6,759 nucleotides of DNA, taken from positions 1 to 6,759 of the forward strand of contig JAGLWW010000041.1 of NCBI GenBank assembly GCA_023133195.1, in the 5' to 3' direction. Positions 1-4,716 of the stretch are shown here, in pieces; within the stretch, counting starts at the first letter, position 1, and every line of letters starts with the position of its first letter. Origin of the DNA: Candidatus Aenigmatarchaeota archaeon (GTDB lineage: Archaea > Aenigmatarchaeota > Aenigmatarchaeia > PWEA01 > JAGHBM01). The notes beneath the pieces were generated by a model. It was not told where the DNA came from. It was given only the letters and a program-made list of their open reading frames with translations, and did not search any database. A program made the position numbers and the translations under genes.

Positions 1-341
1 TTAACACAAGTTCTGGTAACGCGTTGAGTGCCATAGGAAATCCCCATTATACAGCAGCCAAAGGAGCATTAATATCATTGGGAAGATACCTGTCTTCTCA
101 GCTTGGAGAAAGGGGAATAAGGGTAAATACGATAATTCCCGGTACGATTCCCGGGCACAGAACAGGTCAAATGTATAACGATGGAGTCTTTAAGGAATTG
201 AAAGATAAATTAACAGTTGAAGATTTTGGAAAACCGGAGGATATTGCGGAAGGCATATATTTTCTTACTCAAAACAGATATGCAAACGGTACTGAGCTTA
301 TTCTTGATGGTGGAGCAAAAGCGGGAAAACATGTAGTTTAA
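1..341 (+). CDS. SDR-family NAD(P)-dependent oxidoreductase, C-terminal part (5' end outside window)
   Basis: This is the last 112 codons of a short-chain dehydrogenase/reductase; the reading frame is open from base 3 and the N-terminal nucleotide-binding half lies upstream of the window. The visible part carries the SDR catalytic set: a Ser at residue 3 of the fragment, then YTAAK with Tyr16 and Lys20, the Ser-Tyr distance of 13 being typical for the family. RVNTIIPGTI matches the conserved segment after the active site, KPEDIAEGIYFL the standard downstream helix, and NGTELILDGG the C-terminal motif of classical SDRs. The family oxidises or reduces hydroxyl/keto groups with NAD(P)(H). The substrate cannot be read from the sequence; the neighbouring sugar-isomerase-like gene makes a sugar or polyol plausible, which is inference. 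An in-frame TTG at 24 is internal to the domain and is not a real start. Confidence 0.9.
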   Translation, partial: NTSSGNALSAIGNPHYTAAKGALISLGRYLSSQLGERGIRVNTIIPGTIPGHRTGQMYNDGVFKELKDKLTVEDFGKPEDIAEGIYFLTQNRYANGTELILDGGAKAGKHVV

Positions 342-366
342 ATCCTTTTTGGACCTCAATTTCTTT
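337..366 (+). promoter_or_regulatory. Possible TATA box for a leaderless transcript of the TIM-barrel gene
   Basis: TTTAAAT at 337-343 overlaps the stop codon of the SDR gene and is centred about 27 bases before the ATG at 367. That is the distance expected between an archaeal TATA box and its start site if the mRNA begins at the start codon. No Shine-Dalgarno sequence precedes the ATG. Cotranscription with the SDR gene remains possible. Confidence 0.4.
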
Positions 367-1599
367 ATGTCTTGGACTTTGTATGCGACAAGAGGATTTT
401 ACGATAGAAAAGGTAATTTTGATTCAACGCAGATAGAGGATGGTTTAGAGGTAGGTCTATACCCTGCTGTTGTAACACTTTCAAAAGTAAGCAACAAGAA
501 AGCAATAAACGGTCTCTGTAAGTATTTGAAAAAAAAGGAAATTTTCGGAGTTCCGTTGAAAATAACCTCTCACGGCAGAGGAGAATTTATTGATTCAAGG
601 ATACCTGACGTTAAAGATAGCATAGACTTGTTAATAAAACTGAATGAAAGATACGGCAAAAAAATTATTGGTGATGTGGATTTTCATGCCGGTGCTGTCC
701 ATACTTTCAAAGAGGAATATACAATCAGAGAAAGCGCGCTTGATAAAGGCATGACTTATGATGATTTGGATGCTACTTATACTGCAGAGGAATATTATCT
801 GGTCAGAGAAAGCGCAAAAAGAAAATTCAAAAAAATTTACAATCATGCCCAAAAGCATGGAATAGATGTTTCAATTGAAAACGTGGCTCAAGATAATTTT
901 GCCACGAGAGGATATTTGCCTGTAATTAAAAAAATGGGCAGGGAACTGGACTATACTATTGAGGAACTAAATAATGATAAAAGGTTTGGCAGAACAGAAT
1001 GGATACCCGAAGAACTTCATATGGGCGATTTTGGATGTCCAACGGACCTGAAAACCTTTACACCCGGTGGTTTTTGCATAGACGTGGACCATTTAGGCAT
1101 AACCGTGAATCACTCGAAAAAACATAATTTTGAAAAAATAGGCAGACCTAAAATGGACAGGTGGCAGGAAAAGGTTTTCAATGAGTGTGGAATTTTTGTG
1201 AAAAAAGGCAGACCAGTTCTATTCGAAAATGAAATAAACCCAACAGAGCTAATAGGAGACCTTGGAGAAAGGATTAAGATGTGTCACATAATAGGCTATC
1301 AGGGTCAAGGAATGTTCTATTGGGATGAGGTAAACGGAAGAAAATTAAAGAAAATAGCTACTCATATGCCCGTAACATTTGAAAACGATCCAAATGAATT
1401 CATAGAGAACGACGTAATAAGGAGAAATATTGGTTTGAAAACAAGAGAGACTCTGGCAAAATATCTGAGTGCATTTGATAAGGCAGGCTGTAGAAGCGCA
1501 GTAACAGAGGTTCATCTGGGTTCGATTTATTCCGGTCCCAAATGGAGAAAGTATCACGAAATTTCTCGCACAAATATAAAATCTTTGTTGAAAATCTAA
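367..1599 (+). CDS. Xylose-isomerase-like TIM-barrel protein (AP endonuclease family 2 fold), substrate unknown
   Basis: A 410-residue protein that looks like a sugar-phosphate isomerase/epimerase-type TIM barrel. Segments resembling barrel strands that end in likely metal ligands occur in order: DVSIENV (Glu171), GFCIDVDHLGI (Asp239, with Asp241 and His242), IKMCHIIG (His307) and SAVTEVHLG (Glu381). The spread of Glu, Asp, His and Glu agrees with the divalent-metal site of the superfamily, whose members isomerise or epimerise sugars or, in endonuclease IV, cut DNA. At 410 residues it is longer than typical 270-300 residue epimerases, with an insert rich in charged residues around 110-215. 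I chose ATG 367; a TTG at 349 would add six residues but has no better ribosome site. It follows the SDR gene by 25 bases, suggesting joint work on a sugar or polyol (inference). The exact family is not recognised. Confidence 0.7.
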   Translation: MSWTLYATRGFYDRKGNFDSTQIEDGLEVGLYPAVVTLSKVSNKKAINGLCKYLKKKEIFGVPLKITSHGRGEFIDSRIPDVKDSIDLLIKLNERYGKKIIGDVDFHAGAVHTFKEEYTIRESALDKGMTYDDLDATYTAEEYYLVRESAKRKFKKIYNHAQKHGIDVSIENVAQDNFATRGYLPVIKKMGRELDYTIEELNNDKRFGRTEWIPEELHMGDFGCPTDLKTFTPGGFCIDVDHLGITVNHSKKHNFEKIGRPKMDRWQEKVFNECGIFVKKGRPVLFENEINPTELIGDLGERIKMCHIIGYQGQGMFYWDEVNGRKLKKIATHMPVTFENDPNEFIENDVIRRNIGLKTRETLAKYLSAFDKAGCRSAVTEVHLGSIYSGPKWRKYHEISRTNIKSLLKI

Positions 1600-1608
1600 C
1601 TCTCACTT

Positions 1609-1655
1609 TTTTATATTTCTCTTCACAAAACTAAACCGAATTAAACAACTTGTTT
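1609..1655 (+). promoter_or_regulatory. Predicted promoter of the DUF373 gene with a palindrome near the start site
   Basis: TTTATATTT around 1610-1618 is a good archaeal TATA box and predicts transcription from about 1640. AAACAA at 1643-1648 and TTGTTT at 1650-1655 form a perfect 6+1+6 inverted repeat just at or after that start, where an archaeal repressor would block polymerase. The repeat is short and A+T-rich, so chance is not excluded. Confidence 0.4.
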
Positions 1656-1672
1656 TTGTGGGGGTCGTAAGA

Positions 1673-2704
1673 GTGACCAGGAAAAAAGAGAAAATTCTTG
1701 TACTTTGTATAGACAGAGATAACGATGTGGGCCAGAAAACAGGCTTAAAGGGGCCTGTGATAGGAAGGAAGAATAACCTGGAAGTGGCCACAAAGCTTGC
1801 GCTCGCAGATCCCACTGATTCTGATTCCAATACTATTTTTGAGGCAATCCGCACATATGACAACCTGAAAAAGGAGAAAGACATTGAAGTGGCCACAATA
1901 ACAGGACACAGAAAGATTGGTATAAAATCAGACGAAGAAATAAACAGACAATTGGAAAAAGTTCTTAAGAAAATAAAAACCAAGAAGACAATATTGGTCA
2001 CGGACGGGCTGGATGACGAGCGGATTTTACCAATAATACAGAGCAAACTTGACATAATTTCTTTAAACAGGGTTGTTATGAAACAGAGTGAGAGACTTGA
2101 GGGAATGTATTATATGGTTCATGATTTTATAGAGAATCCAAAAATGTCCAAAGTTGTTCTCGGTGTTCCAGCTCTGGCCCTAATCCTCTACGCTCTCTTT
2201 GGTGATACTGGTTGGAGAGCAATATTGGGGTTTTTAGGTTTATACCTTCTGATAAAAGGATTCAAACTTGAAGACATGATAGTCAAATTTCTAACCGATG
2301 TAAGGACAACTATCACAAAAAGAAGGACTTCCTCATTCTTTTACATAGTGGCTCTTTTCGTAGCACTTATAGGAATAAAATCCGGATATGATTTTACCCA
2401 GACAATAGCAGCAAAGGATATACTGGAGCTTTCGGCGGCATTCATAAACGGTTCAATATACATATTATTCCTTTCTTCTCTCATATTGATGATAGGAAAG
2501 ATAATATCGCTTGGTCCGAAAACAAAAGAGATGTTTAAGTATGTTACCATGGTGGCCTTAGGTTTTAGTGTAACTCTTGTTTCATTCGAAACCTCTACAA
2601 TAATCCTAAACCCCGAAATTGGCATGTTTGGCCTGTTTGCCTACATAGTATTTGGTTTCATTATAGTCTTGGTTGCAATTCTCTTTGAGAGGAAAATGAC
2701 ATAA
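1673..2704 (+). CDS. DUF373 family membrane protein
   Basis: A 343-residue protein with the pattern of the archaeal DUF373 family. The soluble N-terminal domain (about 1-155) opens with KILVLCIDRDNDVG and continues with GPVIGR and LALADPTDSDSNTIFEA, the most conserved blocks of the family; a second strand, TILVTDGLDDERILPII, lies near residues 106-122. From about 160 there are six hydrophobic segments (near 160-177, 183-197, 221-237, 255-276, 289-306 and 316-337), so the C-terminal half is in the membrane. No biochemical function is established to my knowledge; the Asp-rich N-terminal motifs suggest a nucleotide- or metal-binding domain (inference). I chose GTG 1673 because GGGGGT at 1660-1665 sits 7 bases before it; GTG 1658 would add five residues. 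The stop codon is followed at once by an A+T palindromic region. Confidence 0.85.
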   Translation: MTRKKEKILVLCIDRDNDVGQKTGLKGPVIGRKNNLEVATKLALADPTDSDSNTIFEAIRTYDNLKKEKDIEVATITGHRKIGIKSDEEINRQLEKVLKKIKTKKTILVTDGLDDERILPIIQSKLDIISLNRVVMKQSERLEGMYYMVHDFIENPKMSKVVLGVPALALILYALFGDTGWRAILGFLGLYLLIKGFKLEDMIVKFLTDVRTTITKRRTSSFFYIVALFVALIGIKSGYDFTQTIAAKDILELSAAFINGSIYILFLSSLILMIGKIISLGPKTKEMFKYVTMVALGFSVTLVSFETSTIILNPEIGMFGLFAYIVFGFIIVLVAILFERKMT

Positions 2705-2840
2705 AATATATTTTATAAAATATATGACATAAAATATATTATATAAATAATATAATAAAAAGTATATATTAAATAGAATATAATATAAAATATATTTTAG
2801 AAAATGTATATTACAAAAAATATAATAAACTTATATATTA
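2705..2840. repeat. A+T island 1: palindromic, partly repeated intergenic sequence
   Basis: About 94% A+T over 140 bases. A perfect 20-bp palindrome occupies 2706-2725. A 17-base direct repeat begins at 2696 (ATGACATAAAATATATT, covering the end of the DUF373 gene) and recurs at 2724-2740, a period of 28 bases; the core ATAAAATATATT appears again at 2785-2796. The 14-mer AATATATTTTATAA at 2705-2718 recurs just after the stop of the gene ending at 3897. No gene is seen here. The region could act as terminator, promoter zone or easily unwound DNA. Confidence 0.7.
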
Positions 2841-2870
2841 TCTCGCACTAAATATTATTGGGTGAAAAAT
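2815..2870 (+). promoter_or_regulatory. Promoter and ribosome site of the first winged-helix gene
   Basis: TTATATATTA at 2831-2840 (and a second A+T box near 2818-2826) can serve as TATA element, giving a start about 2850-2862. GGGTGA at 2860-2865 matches the archaeal anti-Shine-Dalgarno and is 5 bases from GTG 2871, nearly the same arrangement as the GGTGA before ATG 4717. This decides the start in favour of 2871, although a leaderless start at GTG 2862 is not ruled out. Confidence 0.5.
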
Positions 2871-3257
2871 GTGAGGGGTATGCTTGGGAAGAAAGAAAAA
2901 AAGAATGTTTTTAAAGACCTGTTTTTCAAATTAAAACCCGTTGAAATGTTAGTCTTCCTGAAAAAGGGCATGGGTCCAAAATATGCCACACAGGTGTCTA
3001 AAGGTGTGGATTGCACGTATTCTCACACAATAAAGGTACTGGAAAAATTCAGAGGTTTGGGTTTGGTAGTCTTCAAGAAGAAGGGCAGGATAAAGATTAT
3101 TCAGTTAACCTCTGATGGAGAAGAAATAGCTCATGACTTTGAAGGTTTATCAAGGAAGTTTGAGAGGGCAAAATCAGAAAAAGATCAGAAAAAGGACGAA
3201 AAGAAAGAGGACAAAAGAGAAGATAATAACAAAAACAGGAAAACCTCAAAAAAGTAG
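2871..3257 (+). CDS. Winged-helix DNA-binding protein, MarR-like, with a highly charged tail
   Basis: A 128-residue protein (131 if GTG 2862 is used). Residues 18-100 read as a winged helix: LKPVEMLVFLKK (first helix), KYATQVSKGVDCTYSHTIKVLEKFRGLGLV (helix-turn-helix with a likely recognition helix around CTYSHTIKVLEKF), then the wing VFKKKGRIKIIQLTSDGEEIAHDF, ending in the LTxxGxxIA pattern common in MarR-type and related archaeal regulators. From about 101 to the end the chain is almost only Lys, Glu, Asp, Arg, Asn and Gln, likely a disordered tail that may bind nucleic acid or tune solubility. It probably is a transcription regulator. A 10-mer palindromic site just after its stop codon recurs in the promoter of the next gene, so it may control itself or its neighbour (inference). 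It lies between two A+T islands together with a second winged-helix gene. Confidence 0.75.
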   Translation: MRGMLGKKEKKNVFKDLFFKLKPVEMLVFLKKGMGPKYATQVSKGVDCTYSHTIKVLEKFRGLGLVVFKKKGRIKIIQLTSDGEEIAHDFEGLSRKFERAKSEKDQKKDEKKEDKREDNNKNRKTSKK

Positions 3258-3260
3258 CTC

Positions 3261-3278
3261 CATAACGTTACGATAACG
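3261..3278. promoter_or_regulatory. Palindromic site copy 1 (CATAACGTTA plus half site ATAACG)
   Basis: CATAACGTTA at 3261-3270 contains the perfect palindrome TAACGTTA and is followed after two bases by a further half site, ATAACG, at 3273-3278. It starts 4 bases after the stop codon of the winged-helix gene. An identical 10-mer lies at 3404-3413 in the next promoter, which suggests a shared operator. Confidence 0.45.
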
Positions 3279-3298
3279 AAATACCTACATAAACCCAG

Positions 3299-3345
3299 AA
3301 AAAACATATTTTTGTTGTTTTATCCCCATGGTTTAAGCCTAAACC
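3299..3345 (+). terminator. Possible terminator zone of the first winged-helix gene
   Basis: A T-rich run (ATATTTTTGTTGTTTTA, 3307-3322) follows the gene by about 50 bases, as in archaeal oligo-T terminators. Directly after it, GGTTTA at 3330-3335 and TAAACC at 3340-3345 form a 6-bp stem with the loop AGCC. The order (T-run before hairpin) is not that of a bacterial intrinsic terminator; the hairpin may instead be a protein site. Confidence 0.3.
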
Positions 3346-3370
3346 CCCTACTCAATAACCAAACAATAGA

Positions 3371-3426
3371 AATTTTTAAATAAACCAGATGATATATTTT
3401 TATCATAACGTTATTGGTAAGATTTT
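3371..3426 (+). promoter_or_regulatory. Promoter of the second winged-helix gene with overlapping palindromic operator
   Basis: TTTTTAAATA at 3373-3382 is a strong match to the archaeal TATA element and predicts transcription near 3405; a second A+T box lies at 3391-3402. The perfect palindrome ATAACGTTAT at 3405-3414 sits on this predicted start. ATGATA at 3389-3394 and TATCAT at 3401-3406 form a further inverted repeat around the second box. An operator over the start site is the usual geometry of archaeal repression. Confidence 0.5.
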
Positions 3427-3897
3427 ATGAAAAATCCACAACCACCCAATGAAAAAAGATTAAAATCAAAGGAGTCTTTATTCTACCCATCTGTTCTTGG
3501 GAGCAAGTGGAAGACGCTTGATCCTGATATAAGATGGGATTTGTCTGACATATTAAATCATGTTTTCCCTGCAGAATACCAGGAAAAATCATATGAATAT
3601 GCCCAAAAATTGATGACTTTTTTGCTTGAAAACCCCGGGGGTATAGATAAAAAAATAATGTCCGATTTCGTAAAAGGCCATGAAATACCGGTTTCTACAC
3701 TATATAACATTGTTATACCAAAACTTGTAAAATTAGGTCTGGTGGAACGGAGACGCGAACCAAACGCTTCAAATCCCGGAAAAGGTTGGTTTCTTATCCT
3801 CAAACCTTCCGTGACATTTTCTTCCCATTTGAGCAAGCTGGCTGATGAATGGAGGTCCATTTACAAGACCGCATATTCAAAGAAAAGTAGTGAATAA
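3427..3897 (+). CDS. Predicted winged-helix DNA-binding protein, family not recognised
   Basis: A 156-residue protein starting at ATG 3427, with only a weak GGTAAG ten bases upstream. The first 35 residues are basic and proline-rich and probably not compact. Residues 55-150 look like one winged-helix domain: SYEYAQKLMTFLLENPGGIDKKIMSDFV (two helices), then PVSTLYNIVIPKLVKLGLVERR as helix-turn-helix with the recognition helix around STLYNIVIPKLVKLG, a wing with a flexible NPGKGWF tip near 116-122, and a C-terminal helix SHLSKLADEWRSIYKTA that could dimerise. No ligand or metal motif is visible. The palindrome over its predicted transcription start suggests control by itself or by the other winged-helix protein upstream (inference). 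A replication-initiator-like role for an integrated element was considered but has no further support. Confidence 0.65.
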   Translation: MKNPQPPNEKRLKSKESLFYPSVLGSKWKTLDPDIRWDLSDILNHVFPAEYQEKSYEYAQKLMTFLLENPGGIDKKIMSDFVKGHEIPVSTLYNIVIPKLVKLGLVERRREPNASNPGKGWFLILKPSVTFSSHLSKLADEWRSIYKTAYSKKSSE

Positions 3898-4019
3898 TAT
3901 ATTTTATAATAGATATAAATAAATAGATATATCTAAAAATATATTATATATTAATTGTTTTATATTATATATGTTATATAATATAGTTTATAAAGTATAT
4001 GTTATAGTATATATTAAAA
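3898..4019. repeat. A+T island 2: intergenic sequence rich in short palindromes
   Basis: About 92% A+T over 3901-4020, with many TATATTATATA-like overlaps. AATATATTTTATAA at 3896-3909, starting inside the TAA stop of the gene before it, is identical to 2705-2718 in island 1. No open frame or known element is seen. The last part (TATAGTATATATTA, 4003-4016) would serve as TATA box for transcription starting near 4030-4040. Confidence 0.65.
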
Positions 4020-4125
4020 ACCACACAAAAATGTGAGACTTGAGGAGATGATCTCACAGTGGAGAAGGGCTGAAAGTACGGAATTTGAGGGATATAGACC
4101 TTTTAGAGGTAAAATCCGAATTAAG
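4020..4125 (+). ncRNA. Candidate structured small RNA of unknown class
   Basis: This stretch is clearly richer in G and C than the island before it and has no open frame. Two hairpins can be drawn. In the first, TGTGAGA (4032-4038) pairs perfectly with TCTCACA (4052-4058) around CTTGAGGAGATGA; CCAC (4021-4024) can extend the stem with GTGG (4059-4062), leaving ACAAAAA bulged. In the second, AATT, GGAT (4090-4093) and ACCT (4098-4101) pair in turn with AGGT (4107-4110), ATCC (4114-4117) and AATT around the loop TTTAG, with small internal loops. The first loop has TGA/GATGA elements reminiscent of a kink-turn, but I could not fit a full C/D-box or H/ACA RNA. A TATA-like box precedes it at 4003-4016. 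It may equally be the leader of the tRNA transcript. Which strand is expressed is an assumption. Confidence 0.35.
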
Positions 4126-4127
4126 TT

Positions 4128-4163
4128 ATTTATAATTATTTAACCTAACAAAACAATATTTAA
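4128..4163 (+). promoter_or_regulatory. Possible TATA boxes of the tRNA gene
   Basis: ATTTATAAT at 4128-4136 would start transcription near 4160, giving a short 5' leader before the tRNA at 4170. A second box, ATATTTAAT, lies at 4155-4163 but is too close to the mature 5' end to drive it. Confidence 0.4.
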
Positions 4164-4169
4164 TCAGAT

Positions 4170-4310
4170 AGCCCCGTAGTCTAGTGGCCAAAAGGAGGTT
4201 GACGTGTACGTAGTATACGTCTGTGCATCTAACTGGTTATGGATGGGAGGTTCTGGACCTCTTGACCCAGGTTCGAAATATCTACTGCGAGTGTCCTGGC
4301 GGGGCTACCA
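4170..4310 (+). tRNA. tRNA-Gln(CUG) with two predicted introns (D loop and T loop), CCA encoded
   Basis: Acceptor stem AGCCCCG (4170-4176) pairs perfectly with CGGGGCT (4300-4306), followed by A and encoded CCA. Anticodon arm: GGAGG (4246-4250), loop TTCTGGA with anticodon CTG (4253-4255), CCTCT (4258-4262). T stem: CCAGG (4267-4271) and CCTGG (4295-4299). These parts match archaeal glutamine tRNAs as I know them. The T loop is interrupted: TTCG (4272-4275) pairs with CGAG (4288-4291), leaving 3-base bulges AAA (4276-4278) and TGT (4292-4294), a bulge-helix-bulge site. Cutting after the second base of each bulge removes 4278-4293 (16 bases) and restores TTCGAAT. A second intron, about 4193-4239 (47 bases), splits the D loop between AGTGGCCAA and GGAT. 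It carries a 9-bp stem (4201-4209 with 4213-4221), and GCCA (4187-4190) with TGGT (4234-4237) may be its central helix; its ends are uncertain by a few bases. The spliced tRNA would be about 78 bases. Confidence 0.85.
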
Positions 4311-4329
4311 AACTTTAAAGGGTGGTTTT

Positions 4330-4662
4330 TTGAGAATAGACAAGTTTGCTTTTGGTTCAATTGTAATAAATGGGAAGGAACATAAACAAGATGTTTTCAT
4401 TACCGACGATTTTGTGGAGGAAAGGGAAAGTAGTCACGAAATCACAAAAGATGTTATAGACAAGGCCTTGCTCCATGAGCCCGAATTTATAATAGTAGGA
4501 AGGGGTACTAGTGGAATGGTTAAAATTCCAGATGAAATAAGGGGTATGGTGGCCAAAAATAACGTTGAGTTGATAGAAGGCAAGACACCAGACGTTATAA
4601 AAGATTTTAATAATCTGAAAGGCAAGAATAAAGTTGTTGGCATATTTCATTTGACTTGTTAG
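4330..4662 (+). CDS. MTH938-like (AAMDC/NDUFAF3-type fold) small protein
   Basis: A 110-residue protein resembling Methanothermobacter MTH938 and its relatives. Family marks are FAFGSIVINGKEHKQDVFI at the start, the Val/Gly-rich EFIIVGRGTSGMVKIP near 52-67, NNVELIEGKTPDVIKDFN near 77-94 and the typical ending KVVGIFHLTC. The family has a compact alpha/beta fold; eukaryotic relatives help assemble respiratory complex I or affect adipogenesis, but no archaeal function is established to my knowledge. I chose TTG 4330, preceded by GGGTGG at 4320-4325. The frame stays open further upstream into the tRNA gene (to about 4204), but that translation has no homology to the family and is an artefact. 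It begins 19 bases after the tRNA and may be read from the tRNA promoter, as no separate well-placed TATA box is evident (inference). Confidence 0.85.
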   Translation: MRIDKFAFGSIVINGKEHKQDVFITDDFVEERESSHEITKDVIDKALLHEPEFIIVGRGTSGMVKIPDEIRGMVAKNNVELIEGKTPDVIKDFNNLKGKNKVVGIFHLTC

Positions 4663-4666
4663 GTGA

Positions 4667-4712
4667 AAATATAAAAATCAAAGATTTTGGAACTATGTTC
4701 CAAATACGGTGA
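4667..4712 (+). promoter_or_regulatory. Promoter, inverted repeat and ribosome site of the thioredoxin-like/nuclease operon
   Basis: ATATAAAAATC at 4670-4680 is a TATA box predicting transcription near 4697-4700. TTTGGAAC (4686-4693) and GTTCCAAA (4697-4704) form a perfect 8-bp inverted repeat with a 3-base gap exactly there, so it may be an operator or a 5' hairpin. GGTGA at 4708-4712 lies 4 bases before ATG 4717, which decides the start. Confidence 0.55.
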
Positions 4713-4716
4713 AAAA

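Noticed and set aside
1603..2055. 150-codon minus-strand open frame opposite the DUF373 gene
   Set aside because: It mirrors the conserved DUF373 coding sequence, has a composition typical of an antisense frame and resembles no protein family.
2341..2625. 94-codon minus-strand frame within the DUF373 membrane region
   Set aside because: It is antisense to well-formed membrane helices and has no start signals.
2701..2840. CRISPR array or regular tandem repeat
   Set aside because: The repeated units are irregular, nearly pure A+T and without unique spacers of constant length.
3427..3897. Replication initiator or integrase of a mobile element
   Set aside because: Only a generic winged helix is visible; no nickase, primase, integrase or attachment-site duplication is found in the window.
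4052..4069. Replication origin box (CAGTGGAGAAGGG resembles the archaeal ORB) beside an A+T-rich unwinding zone
   Set aside because: Only one partial match, no inverted second copy, no cdc6/orc1 gene in the window, and the bases are part of a hairpin that explains their composition.
4048..4073. C/D-box guide RNA with ATGATCT as C box and CTGA as D box
   Set aside because: The C box matches only 5 of 7 positions, the spacing to CTGA is 15 rather than about 12 bases, and no D'/C' pair is present.
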